Shown here: piece after piece, positions 37,127 to 45,901 of the stretch
Layout: each line of letters begins with the position of its first letter
How positions within the stretch are numbered: the first letter of the stretch is position 1
NCBI RefSeq assembly: GCF_019511375.1
Contig: NZ_JAEUAO010000004.1
Span: 310,001-374,000 of the forward strand
Length of the DNA stretch: 64,000 bases
Reading direction: 5' to 3'
From: Rhizobium herbae
Lineage (GTDB): Bacteria; Pseudomonadota; Alphaproteobacteria; Rhizobiales; Rhizobiaceae
Notes under the pieces: generated by a model
What the model saw: the letters and a program-made list of their open reading frames with translations, nothing else
The model's database searches: none
Told to the model about the DNA's origin: nothing
Program-made: the position numbers and the translations under genes

Positions 37127-37642
37127 ATGGACGCAAAGAATACCGCCTATCATTGGCGCCCCGCCGCTCCGGCGGACATCAGCGCCATCTACGACATCCA
37201 GTGCGTTGCTCACACTCTTCAGCCCGAGGCGCATGACGTGCTGCTGGAACGGCTGCTGCTTTGTCCGCAGGGATGTTTTGTGCTGGAAAAAGGCGGTGTG
37301 GTTTCGGGATATGTTCTCAGTCACCCCTGGATGCGGCGCGCACCACCGCCGATAGACGTCCGGCTCGGTGCGCTCCCGGCCGAGGCGGACGCGTGGTATC
37401 TTCACGACCTCGCTCTCCTTGCTGAAACGCGCGGTTCCGGCGCGGGAGGAAAGGTTTCTGCGTTGCTTGCCGAGCAGGCGCGGTCAGCCGGCTACGAAAC
37501 GGTGGCGCTTGTTTCGGTCAATGGATCGCGGCGGTTCTGGGAACGGCAAGGTTTTTCGGTGCGTATGGACGGGGCGCTTGCCGAAAAACTGGCAAGCTAT
37601 GGCGACCACGCTGTTTATATGGAGCGCGACTTGCCGCGATAA
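37127..37642 (+). CDS. GNAT-family N-acetyltransferase
   Basis: 171-residue acetyltransferase fold. The segment WRPAAPADISAIYDIQ begins the fold, DAWYLHDLALLAETRGSGAG is the strand-4 and acetyl-CoA pyrophosphate loop (R-G-S-G-A-G), and VNGSRRFWERQGF is the typical C-terminal motif B. The substrate is unknown. The ATG at 37127 has only a weak ribosome site (GAGAG). It lies 103 bases after serA and converges on the EamA gene. Confidence 0.85.
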   Translation: MDAKNTAYHWRPAAPADISAIYDIQCVAHTLQPEAHDVLLERLLLCPQGCFVLEKGGVVSGYVLSHPWMRRAPPPIDVRLGALPAEADAWYLHDLALLAETRGSGAGGKVSALLAEQARSAGYETVALVSVNGSRRFWERQGFSVRMDGALAEKLASYGDHAVYMERDLPR

Positions 37643-37668
37643 GGCATCTCGACGCGAACCGCCGTGCT

Positions 37669-38580
37669 TTACGAAGCCTGTTCGTTTGCTACCGGGCGCG
37701 GCCGGCCCCTCTCGGCAACCGCGATGCCGCCGAGTACCAGCGCCATCGCGACGACGTGGAATGTCTGCAGGGCCTCGCCTATGAGCGCGATGGACAGGAG
37801 CGTGCCGAAGATCGGGATGGTGTTGATGAACAGGCCGGCGCGGTTGGGACCGATCAGTTCGACGCCGCGCACATAGAGTATTTGCGACACCAGCGAAGGC
37901 AACAGGCCGGCATAGGCGACGATCGCCCAGCCTTGAGCATCGGGCAAGAGCAGCCGGCCCGCGGAAAACTCCCAGACGATCAGAGGTATGCTGCTAAGCA
38001 GGGCGCCCAGGGCGGATATCGCGATCAGGCTTTTCCAGTGAATATTCGGCTTCCAGCGCAGCGCTACGGTATAGCCGGCATAGACCAAGACGGCCGCCAT
38101 CATCAGCGCGTCGCCCTGATTGAGTTCCAGGGAAAGAAGCGTGGAGAGCTCGCCATGCGAGGCGGTCAGCGCCACGCCGAACAGCGTCAGCGTGAAGCCG
38201 GCGATCTGCGCCATCGAAAAGGCCGTGCGGAAGAGCAGGTAGTTCAGCACGAAGATGACCATGGGGATGCCGGCCTGCTCGATGACGGCGTTGATGGCGC
38301 TGGTATACTGCAGCGCTGAATAGAGAAACGCGTTGAAGGCGGTGAAGCCGACCGTGCCGTAGCCGAGCAGGATCAGCCAGTTCCTGCGGATCTCGGGAAG
38401 GTCGCGGCGCACCTGCGGCGCCGCGAAGATCAAAAGCACGGTACAGGCAACCACCCAACGCAAGCTGGTCAGCATCATCGGGCTGACATGGCCGACCGCC
38501 ATCTTGCCGGCGACCGAGTTGCCGCCCCAGATCAGGGTGGTGATGCAAAGAATGACATAGGCTTGAAGATTTATGGGCAC
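37669..38580 (-). CDS. EamA/DMT-family transporter
   Basis: 303-residue inner-membrane protein with ten predicted helices arranged as two five-helix EamA repeats (for example AYVILCITTLIWGGNSVAGK at the N-terminus, then a second repeat from about residue 155, ALMMAAVLVYAGYTVALRW). The TLIWGGN and PNRAGLFINTIPIFGTLLSI elements are typical of drug/metabolite exporters of the RhaT/YdcZ group. The exported compound cannot be told from sequence. It ends with a short charged cytoplasmic tail (ERGRPRPVANEQAS). Confidence 0.88.
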   Translation of the reverse strand: MPINLQAYVILCITTLIWGGNSVAGKMAVGHVSPMMLTSLRWVVACTVLLIFAAPQVRRDLPEIRRNWLILLGYGTVGFTAFNAFLYSALQYTSAINAVIEQAGIPMVIFVLNYLLFRTAFSMAQIAGFTLTLFGVALTASHGELSTLLSLELNQGDALMMAAVLVYAGYTVALRWKPNIHWKSLIAISALGALLSSIPLIVWEFSAGRLLLPDAQGWAIVAYAGLLPSLVSQILYVRGVELIGPNRAGLFINTIPIFGTLLSIALIGEALQTFHVVAMALVLGGIAVAERGRPRPVANEQAS

Positions 38581-39107
38581 GGTGTTCCTGGGCGAGGCAT
38601 GTGGAGTACGATGGCGACAGGCGGAATAGCGCGGTCAAATCGGGCCGTCATCACACCGCGTTCGCATTGAATCAATCCGGCGCACATAAGGCAACCCCGC
38701 ATTATTGGCCCTGCCGGACGGGGACGGGTCCACAAGCGACGGAACGCGGACATGTGCGGCGCTCTAGGACTTTGAAACTGCTGCATAGTTTTCTCCATAG
38801 CTCGTCGCATAAGGAAGTATGCAGCAGCCCTGGCTGCAAACAGGGATGGCGCGTCAATACCTTGGACCGAAGCATGCAAACAGGGTCGAATATCCAGTCA
38901 ATCCTGTCCATCCAGCGGGTCTTTGCTGTGATCCCGCCCCGCCGAAGTCGGCGCTGCCTTTTCTCTTCGAGGCCTAAATGCCCTCTTTGTCATGCAAAAA
39001 GCCCCGATCCAGCCCTAAACAGGGTCGCTTTCCAAAAAACAAAACAGTATAGATGCGCGGGTTTGAAGACAGCGCAATGACTGGCGCGTGGAAACAGGAA
39101 AACTGAA
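38581..39107. other. Long non-coding region upstream of purA
   Basis: 527 bases with no convincing gene. It holds a palindromic element (38778-38827), the decamer GCAAACAGGG in two direct copies near 38836 and 38876 with a related TAAACAGGGTCG near 39015, and the divergent promoters of the exporter and purA. Possible uses are a small RNA or purA control; nothing in it can be assigned with confidence. Confidence 0.5.
38778..38827. repeat. Palindromic intergenic element
   Basis: Perfect 10-base arms CTGCTGCATA (38778-38787) and TATGCAGCAG (38818-38827) enclose about 30 bases containing a weaker inner TCCATA/TAAGGA pairing. It looks like a mobile or repeated palindromic element of the kind found between rhizobial genes, or a hairpin RNA. 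No second copy is seen in this window. Confidence 0.6.
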
Positions 39108-40406
39108 ATGACGAATGTCGTGGTGGTCGGATCGCAATGGGGTGACGAAGGCAAGGGCAAGATTGTCGACTGGCTCTCGGAGCGTGCCGACGTCGTCGTG
39201 CGCTTTCAGGGCGGTCATAATGCCGGCCATACCCTGGTGATCGACGGCACCAGCTACAAGCTTTCCCTGCTGCCCTCTGGCGTCGTGCGTCCGGGCAAGC
39301 TCGCCGTCATCGGCAATGGCGTCGTCATCGATCCGCATGCGCTGATCGCCGAAATCGAGAAGCTCGACAAGCAGGGCGTGACGATCTCGCCGGAAAACCT
39401 GCGCATTGCCGATAATGCGACGCTCATCCTGTCGCTGCATCGCGAGCTTGACGGTATTCGCGAAGACGCAGCGTCCAACAGCGGCACCAAGATCGGCACC
39501 ACCCGCCGCGGCATCGGCCCTGCCTATGAGGACAAGGTCGGCCGCCGCGCCATCCGGGTCATGGATCTCGCCGACCTCGACACGCTGCCGGCCAAGGTCG
39601 ACCGTCTCCTGACGCACCACAACGCGCTGCGCCGCGGCCTTGGCGAAGCGGAAGTGAGCCATGAGGCGATCATGACGGAACTGTCCTCTATCGCAGCCCG
39701 GGTCCTGCCGTTCATGGACACCGTCTGGCTGCTGCTCGACCGCCATCGCCGCAAGGGTGCGCGCATCCTGTTCGAGGGCGCGCAGGGCACGCTGCTCGAC
39801 ATCGATCACGGCACCTATCCGTTCGTCACCTCGTCCAACACCGTGGCGGGCCAGGCAGCCGCAGGCTCGGGCATGGGCCCGGGCGCTCTCGGCTACATCC
39901 TCGGCATCACCAAGGCCTACACGACGCGGGTCGGCGAGGGACCGTTCCCGACCGAGCTGCACGACGAAATCGGCCAGTTCCTCGGCGAAAAGGGCCATGA
40001 GTTCGGCACCGTGACGGGTCGCAAGCGCCGCTGCGGCTGGTTCGACGCCGCGCTCGTGCGCCAGTCCGTGGCGACCAACGGCATTACCGGCATCGCGCTG
40101 ACCAAGCTTGATGTGCTTGACGGGCTCGATGAGCTGAAGATCTGCGTTGGCTACACGCTGGACGGCGTCGAGATCGATCATCTGCCGGCCGGGCAGGCGC
40201 AGCAGGCGCAGGCAAAGCCCGTCTACATCACGCTGGAAGGCTGGAAGGAATCGACCGTCGGTGCCCGCAAATGGGCAGATCTTCCAGCCCAGGCGATCAA
40301 ATATGTTCGCCAGGTGGAGGAGTTGATCGGTGCGCCAGTCGCGCTGCTTTCCACCAGCCCCGAGCGCGATGACACGATACTTGTGACAGACCCGTTTGAG
40401 GACTAG
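39108..40406 (+). CDS. purA: Adenylosuccinate synthetase
   Basis: 432-residue GTP-dependent enzyme converting IMP and aspartate to adenylosuccinate, the first committed step to AMP. The N-terminal phosphate loop [29 protein letters not shown], the IMP-binding [14 protein letters not shown] and the GTP-binding [13 protein letters not shown] and TKLDVLDGL segments are all present. The start is ATG 39108 with a GGAAAACTGAA leader. It precedes the 799-residue membrane protein gene by 63 bases. Confidence 0.97.
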   Translation: MTNVVVVGSQWGDEGKGKIVDWLSERADVVVRFQGGHNAGHTLVIDGTSYKLSLLPSGVVRPGKLAVIGNGVVIDPHALIAEIEKLDKQGVTISPENLRIADNATLILSLHRELDGIREDAASNSGTKIGTTRRGIGPAYEDKVGRRAIRVMDLADLDTLPAKVDRLLTHHNALRRGLGEAEVSHEAIMTELSSIAARVLPFMDTVWLLLDRHRRKGARILFEGAQGTLLDIDHGTYPFVTSSNTVAGQAAAGSGMGPGALGYILGITKAYTTRVGEGPFPTELHDEIGQFLGEKGHEFGTVTGRKRRCGWFDAALVRQSVATNGITGIALTKLDVLDGLDELKICVGYTLDGVEIDHLPAGQAQQAQAKPVYITLEGWKESTVGARKWADLPAQAIKYVRQVEELIGAPVALLSTSPERDDTILVTDPFED

Positions 40407-40469
40407 TCTTCGCGTTCGCGACTGGGGATGGGTCTGGCGTAAGCACGCCGATTGTATGAGAAAGTTCTG

Positions 40470-42869
40470 ATGGCGGATTTTGTTGCAGTCATTCGAAGGA
40501 CCGTCGATGGTCTGTCGGACAACGTTCCCGAAATGCGGGCCAAGGTCTATGAAAAGGCCAGGGGCGCCGTCCGCCGTCAACTTGAAAGCATGAAGCCTCG
40601 TCCCTCCGACGAGATGATCGAGCGCCAGATGGTCAAGCTGGAAGCCGCCATCATGGAGGTCGAGAGCGATCACGCCGAAGCGCTTCCGGCGCTTGAGGAG
40701 GAGCTGGCTGCGGCACCGCCCGAGGTTGCTGCCGAGCCCGTCGAGACCACTGAGGAGCGCGCTGTGGCCGAGGCAGCGCCCCCGGCTGTCGCTGAAGGCC
40801 ACCCGGCTGTCGAAACCGACGCCGAGGACAGTCATGGCGACGTTGTCCAGGAGCCGTCTCAGCCGGTTGAAGCTCATGCCGATGCCGTCGCGCCTGTCGA
40901 CGAAACGGTTGAAAGCCCCGGCTTCGATGAAACGGCTGCGCCGGTTGCTGCCGGGGCGGGGGAAACTTACGCCGAGCAGGGCGAACCAGCACCGACGGCG
41001 GAACCTGTCGGCCAGGCGGAATTCGCCGCGACGGACGAGACTGTTGAAGCGCCGGCCGAAGACGAGCCGCAGCAACACGAACTGTCGCAACACCAACTGC
41101 CGCAACCCGAACTGCGGCGAGACGAGACGCCGCACGAACTGCGGCAAGACGAAGTCCCGCACGAAGAGCTGCCGCAAGCCGCTTCCGAACCCCCTTATGC
41201 CGTTGCCGCGCAAACCTCGTCCCAGGACGACGCGCATGTGTCGAGTCTTCTGGAGGATGAGTTCAGCGCCGCGCCAGCGACCGTCAAAGACAAGCCGATG
41301 CCCTCGGCGTCGTCGTCCGAGTGGGAATTGCCGGAGTGGAACGATCCGGTTCCCGTCGCCGCGCACAGCCAATCCGTCTGGACCGAAGCGGCGAGCGATG
41401 GTGCCATCACCGACGATATTCCCGACCTCACAGACTACGAGCGCGCCGAACCGGTCGCGCCGCGGCACGCCGAGTCCAGCGGCAAAGAGCAGGAGACCGC
41501 TGAACCCTCGCACTCCTGGGCATGGGACGATCGCGATCCCTTCACCCAGCAATCGGCAACGGGCGACAGCACCGAGCCTGCCATTTCCGACTGGTCCTGG
41601 CCTGTCGAGAAGCAAGCCCCGGCGGACGAGCAGAAGCCTGCCGGTAATGCCTGGAACGATGTCGACGACCTTCTCCATTACAATGCCCCCGCGGCGACCG
41701 GTGCTGCAGCGGCCTTTCAGCAGAATCGGGAAGCGGCGGGTGTCGGGGAGGATCTGGCGGTTCCCTCCAGGCCGGTCTCCTACCGTGCCGAACCGAAGCG
41801 TTCCTCGATCAATCTAAAGGTCATCGCGATCGTCGCGGCCGTTCTCATCATTCTCGCTGGCGCGACTTATGCGTATTGGCGAAACCAGGAGGCAGTGAAC
41901 GCCTGGGTTACGGCTACGATTAATTCCCTGACTGCACAGGTCCCGGCCCAGAAGACGCCGGATGCGACGGGCTCGCAAGCGACCAAAAACGTCGCCACGC
42001 CGGAGGCGAGCAAACAGGCTGAAACCCCGCCCAGCACTGAGGTGGCTTCAGTTGAAGGCAGCAGCACCAAATTCACGCAACGGCTGCAGGCGGATGGTAC
42101 GGAGGTCGATCAGGGACCTGCACCCGTGCCGGGAGGGGAAGCTGCCTCCGAGGAAGGCAAATCCGTTGCCGCGCAGACAGAGGCAGGCGCACCTCAGGAC
42201 GTCGCGCAGGCAACCGGCGGCCAGGCCGACAATGCCCAACCCCCCCAGGCGGTGCCGGAGCAACAGACCGCAGTCAACCCGGCGACGCAGCAGATACCTG
42301 CCGGCGCCCAGAAGATGTTTCTCTATGAGGAACGGCTCGGACAGTCCGCGCCGACGGCTATCGAGGGCAATGTCGCCTGGTCGGTGAAGGAGGAATCTCC
42401 GGGTGGCGACGCCAAACCGGAGCCTGTCGTACAGGCGCAGATCAATGTTCCGGAACGCGGTCTGACGGCGTTGATGACGATCAAGCGCAATGCCGATACC
42501 TCGCTGCCGGCGAGCCATGTCATCGAGTTCGTTTTCTCCTTGCCGGAGAATTTCGAGGGTGGCAGCATCGAGAGCGTCCAGCGTGTGGCGATGAAGCGCA
42601 ACGAGCAGGATCGAGGCGATCCGCTGATCGCTGTGCCGGCGAAGATCACGGAAGATTTCCACATGATCGCGCTTAACGATTTCCCCGAGGCAGTGGCGAC
42701 GAATACCGAGCTGCTGCGCAGCCGCAGCTGGATCGATATCCCGCTAACCTATCGCAATGGTCGCCGCGCCCTGCTGACGCTTGAAAAGGGTCCTGCGGGC
42801 ACCGAGGCCTTCGCAAAGGCCATGCAGGCCTGGAGCATCGTCGCCAAGCCGAACCCCGCCGGCCAGTAA
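40470..42869 (+). CDS. Large acidic single-span membrane protein, unknown function
   Basis: 799 residues. The N-terminal ~75 residues form a helical region (DFVAVIRRTVDGLSDNVPEM, then VYEKARGAVRRQLESM). About residues 80-440 are a low-complexity, Glu/Ala/Pro-rich stretch with imperfect short repeats such as HELSQHQLPQPELRRDE. One membrane helix lies near 449-471 (VIAIVAAVLIILAGATYAYW). A second acidic/Gln-rich linker leads to a folded C-terminal domain from about 614 (MFLYEERLGQSAPTAIEGNV) with mixed alpha/beta character. The N-terminus is probably cytoplasmic. No family is recognised; it sits between purA and rpoH. Confidence 0.85.
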   Translation: MADFVAVIRRTVDGLSDNVPEMRAKVYEKARGAVRRQLESMKPRPSDEMIERQMVKLEAAIMEVESDHAEALPALEEELAAAPPEVAAEPVETTEERAVAEAAPPAVAEGHPAVETDAEDSHGDVVQEPSQPVEAHADAVAPVDETVESPGFDETAAPVAAGAGETYAEQGEPAPTAEPVGQAEFAATDETVEAPAEDEPQQHELSQHQLPQPELRRDETPHELRQDEVPHEELPQAASEPPYAVAAQTSSQDDAHVSSLLEDEFSAAPATVKDKPMPSASSSEWELPEWNDPVPVAAHSQSVWTEAASDGAITDDIPDLTDYERAEPVAPRHAESSGKEQETAEPSHSWAWDDRDPFTQQSATGDSTEPAISDWSWPVEKQAPADEQKPAGNAWNDVDDLLHYNAPAATGAAAAFQQNREAAGVGEDLAVPSRPVSYRAEPKRSSINLKVIAIVAAVLIILAGATYAYWRNQEAVNAWVTATINSLTAQVPAQKTPDATGSQATKNVATPEASKQAETPPSTEVASVEGSSTKFTQRLQADGTEVDQGPAPVPGGEAASEEGKSVAAQTEAGAPQDVAQATGGQADNAQPPQAVPEQQTAVNPATQQIPAGAQKMFLYEERLGQSAPTAIEGNVAWSVKEESPGGDAKPEPVVQAQINVPERGLTALMTIKRNADTSLPASHVIEFVFSLPENFEGGSIESVQRVAMKRNEQDRGDPLIAVPAKITEDFHMIALNDFPEAVATNTELLRSRSWIDIPLTYRNGRRALLTLEKGPAGTEAFAKAMQAWSIVAKPNPAGQ

Positions 42870-42892
42870 CTTGGCAGGCGCCGCCTGAACGC

Positions 42893-42925
42893 AAAAAGCC
42901 CGGCTGGATCCAGCCGGGCTTTTTG
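42893..42925. terminator. Bidirectional rho-independent terminator
   Basis: Near-perfect palindrome AAAAAGCCCGGCTGG/CCAGCCGGGCTTTTT between the convergent 799-residue protein gene and rpoH; it can stop transcription in both directions. Confidence 0.93.
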
Positions 42926-42942
42926 TTGAGGTGTCGATCCGA

Positions 42943-43848
42943 TCAAGCGCTTTCGACGAGGCGAAGGGCATTCTGCCGGTCGAGCGCGGCCTTGCGAACA
43001 GCGTCCTGAACCTTCTCGAAGGCGCGGACCTCGATCTGTCGAACGCGCTCGCGGCTGATGTCGAATTCCGCCGACAGGTCTTCAAGCGTCACAGGCTCTT
43101 CGGTCAGGCGGCGAGCCTCGAAGATACGGCGTTCGCGATCGTTCAGCACCTTCATGGCGCCCGAGAGCAGGCTGCGGCGGCTTTCCAGCTCGTCCTGCTC
43201 GATGAGCATTTCTTCCTGTGTGTCGTGGTCATCGACCAGCCAGTCCTGCCATTGGCCGGACTCGCCTTCTCCCGCCTTGATCGGCGCGTTGAGCGACGCA
43301 TCGCCGGAAAGGCGCTGGTTCATCGACACGACTTCGGCCTCCGACACGTTCAGCGTCGTGGCGATCTGCTTGACCTGCTCGGGCTTCAGATCGCCCTCGT
43401 CCAGGGCCTGGATCTTGCCCTTGAGGCGCCGCAGGTTGAAGAACAGCCGCTTCTGATTGGCGGTCGTGCCCATTTTGACGAGCGACCACGAGCGCAGGAT
43501 ATATTCCTGGATGGAGGCCTTGATCCACCACATGGCGTAGGTTGCCAGGCGGAAGCCGCGTTCCGGATCGAACTTCTTGACGGCCTGCATGAGGCCGACA
43601 TTGCCTTCGGAAACGACTTCGCCGATCGGCAGGCCATAGCCGCGATAGCCCATGGCGATCTTCGCCACCAGGCGCAGATGGCTGGTCACGAGCTGATGGG
43701 CGGCCTTGCGGTCGTCATGCTCCTGGTACCGCTTGGCGAGCATGTACTCTTCCTGCGGCTCGAGCATCGGAAACTTGCGGATTTCGTCGAGGTAACGATT
43801 GAGACCGCCTTCTCCGGCGGTAATGGACGGTAACGTACTGCGGGCCAT
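42943..43848 (-). CDS. rpoH: Heat-shock sigma factor RpoH
   Basis: 301-residue sigma-32-type factor directing heat-shock gene transcription. Region 2 holds HLRLVAKIAMGYRGYGLPIG, EGNVGLMQAVKKFDPERGFR and YAMWWIKASIQEYILRSWS. The RpoH-specific box QKRLFFNLRRLK is present near residue 130, and region 4 ends with LEDLSAEFDISRERVRQIEV. Start ATG 43848 gives MARSTLPS, the rhizobial N-terminus. Rhizobia usually carry two RpoH paralogs; which one this is cannot be settled by eye. Confidence 0.95.
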   Translation of the reverse strand: MARSTLPSITAGEGGLNRYLDEIRKFPMLEPQEEYMLAKRYQEHDDRKAAHQLVTSHLRLVAKIAMGYRGYGLPIGEVVSEGNVGLMQAVKKFDPERGFRLATYAMWWIKASIQEYILRSWSLVKMGTTANQKRLFFNLRRLKGKIQALDEGDLKPEQVKQIATTLNVSEAEVVSMNQRLSGDASLNAPIKAGEGESGQWQDWLVDDHDTQEEMLIEQDELESRRSLLSGAMKVLNDRERRIFEARRLTEEPVTLEDLSAEFDISRERVRQIEVRAFEKVQDAVRKAALDRQNALRLVESA

Positions 43849-43923
43849 TAAGCACCCCCCTTTCGCGTTCCGGCCTCCTTGTGGCAAGCCGGGCTTGTGG
43901 GTCTGTCCGACCCCACATGCTCA

Positions 43924-43952
43924 TAGATAAGTGCGGCGAAAGCATGATTCAA
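43924..43952 (-). promoter_or_regulatory. rpoH promoter
   Basis: On the minus strand TTGAAT-N17-TATCTA fits sigma-70. The same bases read CTTGAA with TTATCTAT downstream, close to an RpoH-type promoter, so dual or self-activation is possible. Confidence 0.6.
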
Positions 43953-44115
43953 GGACTCCGGTTTCACGCGGGCGCGAAGCCGGAGAAGCGGATGCTCCAT
44001 GCGGGTTACCACATGTAAATCGTGTTCTCCGGCGAGATATCAAGGGCGGAATTGCACAAAATTCACCCATTTGCCCGGCCTGTCCTGCGCGAGGCGGAAT
44101 CTGCGGCAATCCCGT

Positions 44116-44373
44116 TCAGTGAACCGAAGAGCCGCTTTCTTCTTCCTCCGAGGAGATCACATCTGCGCTTCTTGCAGTCAGGCGAACCCGATTGTCATCG
44201 ACGCTTTCGACAAGGTCGAGATCGATGAAGCGGTGATGGCCTTCGTGACCGGCGCCGCTGTCCTTCCTTGTGAGCTTTATCCGGTTTCCTTCGACGCGGT
44301 CCACGGTACCGATGTGCAGGCCGTCGGCGCTGACGACCTCGGCGTGTTCCCTGATTTGGCTGACATCGAACAT
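44116..44373 (-). CDS. DUF2171-family small protein
   Basis: 85-residue acidic protein with a PRC-barrel-like core: SQIREHAEVVSADGLHIGTV, DRVEGNRIKLTRKDSG and the HRFIDLDLVESVDDNRVRL strand-helix segment. This is the DUF2171 pattern; the family has no established function but is frequent near stress genes in rhizobia. The ATG at 44373 (MFDVSQ) has a GGAGAGA ribosome site. It lies upstream of and in the same direction as rpoH, with about 270 bases between. Confidence 0.8.
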   Translation of the reverse strand: MFDVSQIREHAEVVSADGLHIGTVDRVEGNRIKLTRKDSGAGHEGHHRFIDLDLVESVDDNRVRLTARSADVISSEEEESGSSVH

Positions 44374-44449
44374 GATTCTCTCCTTTCGCAGATTGGTAGA
44401 ACGCCCCAAGCCGCAAAAGGATGCATGTTTTCTGAAGCCGTGGCGTGCT

Positions 44450-45472
44450 TCAACCGCGCAGTGCCTCGACCAGTTCACGCATATCGTCGGGAACCGGCGA
44501 TTCGAAATGCATGGTTTCGCCGGTTGACGGGTGCTCAAAGGCCAGCATGAAGGCGTGCAGCGCCTGGCGGGGGAAGCGGTTAACGACGGCTTTTGCTGCA
44601 TCGGGCAGCAGATTGGCCTTGGTCTTGAACGCTGCGCCATAATCCTGGTCGCCGATCAGGGGGTGACCGATGTGGGCCATGTGCACGCGGATCTGGTGCG
44701 TGCGGCCGGTTTCGAGATGGCATTCGACCATCGAAGCGAGCGCCGTCGCATCGGGCTTTTCGTGGTAGCGCTCGATGACCTCGTAATGGGTGATCGCCTC
44801 GCGCGCATCATCCGTACCTTCCTGCTTGACGGCACGCTTGACGCGGTCGCCGGCGCGGCCGAGTGGCGCATCGATCGTCCCCTTGAGGCCGCGTGGCCGC
44901 CCCCACACGACGGCCATGTAGGCGCGCTCCAGCGGCCCGGTGCGGCCGTGGTCGGCAAACTGGTCGGAGAGATGCCGGTGCGCGGCATCGTTCTTGGCCA
45001 CCACCATGACGCCGCTGGTATCCTTGTCCAGGCGATGGACGATGCCGGGGCGCTTGACGCCGCCGATGCCCGACAGGCTGTCGCCGCAATGATGGATCAG
45101 CGCATTGACCAGCGTGCCGGTCCAGTTTCCGGCGCCGGGATGAACGACAAGGCCTGGCGGCTTGACCAGCACGATAAGGTCGTCATCCTCGTAGAGCACG
45201 TCGAGGGGGATATCTTCGCCCTTGGGTTCGGGATCTTCCGGTTCCGGCAGGCCGATCTCGAAGACGTCGCCCGGTTGCACCTTCTTTTTCGCCTCCGTCA
45301 CGGTCTTGCCGTTGACGGTGACCTCGCCCTGCTCGATCAGGCCTTTGATGCGGTTGCGGGAAAACTCGCCGGCCAGCGCCTCCGTCAGGAACGCGTCCAT
45401 GCGCCCGCTTGCGTCCTCATTTGCGGTCAGCACTTTCCTAATCGCCGGGGCTTGTTTAAAGGGATCGCTCAT
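44450..45472 (-). CDS. RluA/RluD-family pseudouridine synthase
   Basis: 340-residue rRNA pseudouridine synthase. An N-terminal S4 RNA-binding domain (about residues 20-75, RNRIKGLIEQGEVTVNGKTV) is followed by the catalytic domain with the motif GIVHRLDKDTSGVMVVAKND, whose Asp is the nucleophile. KPPGLVVHPGAGNWTGTLVN and TGRTHQIRVHMAHIGHPLIG are typical of RluD/RluC. The exact rRNA positions modified cannot be inferred. The start is ATG 45472 (MSDPF). Confidence 0.93.
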   Translation of the reverse strand: MSDPFKQAPAIRKVLTANEDASGRMDAFLTEALAGEFSRNRIKGLIEQGEVTVNGKTVTEAKKKVQPGDVFEIGLPEPEDPEPKGEDIPLDVLYEDDDLIVLVKPPGLVVHPGAGNWTGTLVNALIHHCGDSLSGIGGVKRPGIVHRLDKDTSGVMVVAKNDAAHRHLSDQFADHGRTGPLERAYMAVVWGRPRGLKGTIDAPLGRAGDRVKRAVKQEGTDDAREAITHYEVIERYHEKPDATALASMVECHLETGRTHQIRVHMAHIGHPLIGDQDYGAAFKTKANLLPDAAKAVVNRFPRQALHAFMLAFEHPSTGETMHFESPVPDDMRELVEALRG

Positions 45473-45504
45473 TCTTCGTTCCATTCCGCATGTAAAGGCC
45501 AGCC

Positions 45505-45888
45505 ATGTCTACTCAGAAACCAGACGAACAGGAAGAAAAGCCGCTCGATCCGGTGATGGAGAACGTGCGCCGCAAGATGATCCGCCTGCAGCTTGTCTCG
45601 GCCGGTGTCATGTTGGTGATGCTTATGGTCGTGCTTGGAGCGATTGTCTACAAGCTAACACGGCTGAGCGACCAGGATGGCCCGCAAACGGCCGCCGTTT
45701 CCGTTCCAAGCGACGCCCCCCAGACTGCGGTTGCCGCGCTGCCGGCCGGGTTCGAGGTGTCGAACGTGGCCTTGTCGGGCGGCCAGATCCTGTTCTACGG
45801 GGCGGTTGGTGGCGGAGACCGCAAGGCTATCGTGTTCGATATCGCTGCGGGCCGCGTTGTCGCGGATGTGACCGTCAAGCCGAACTGA
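45505..45888 (+). CDS. Hypothetical single-span membrane protein
   Basis: 127 residues. A charged N-terminus (MSTQKPDEQEEKPLDPVMEN) leads to one membrane helix at about residues 30-52 (LVSAGVMLVMLMVVLGAIVY) and a small outward-facing domain with beta-strand character (FEVSNVALSGGQILFYGAVG, KAIVFDIAAGRVVADVTV). No family is recognised. It diverges from the pseudouridine synthase gene (32-base gap) and is followed 13 bases later by the methyltransferase gene, so it is probably in that operon. Confidence 0.78.
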   Translation: MSTQKPDEQEEKPLDPVMENVRRKMIRLQLVSAGVMLVMLMVVLGAIVYKLTRLSDQDGPQTAAVSVPSDAPQTAVAALPAGFEVSNVALSGGQILFYGAVGGGDRKAIVFDIAAGRVVADVTVKPN

Positions 45889-45901
45889 GCGGGATAGGCT
45901 C

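Noticed and set aside
39015-41678. 887-residue frame on the minus strand opposite purA and its neighbour
   Set aside because: Shadow of purA and of the N-terminal half of the acidic membrane protein; no start signal, no recognisable domain.
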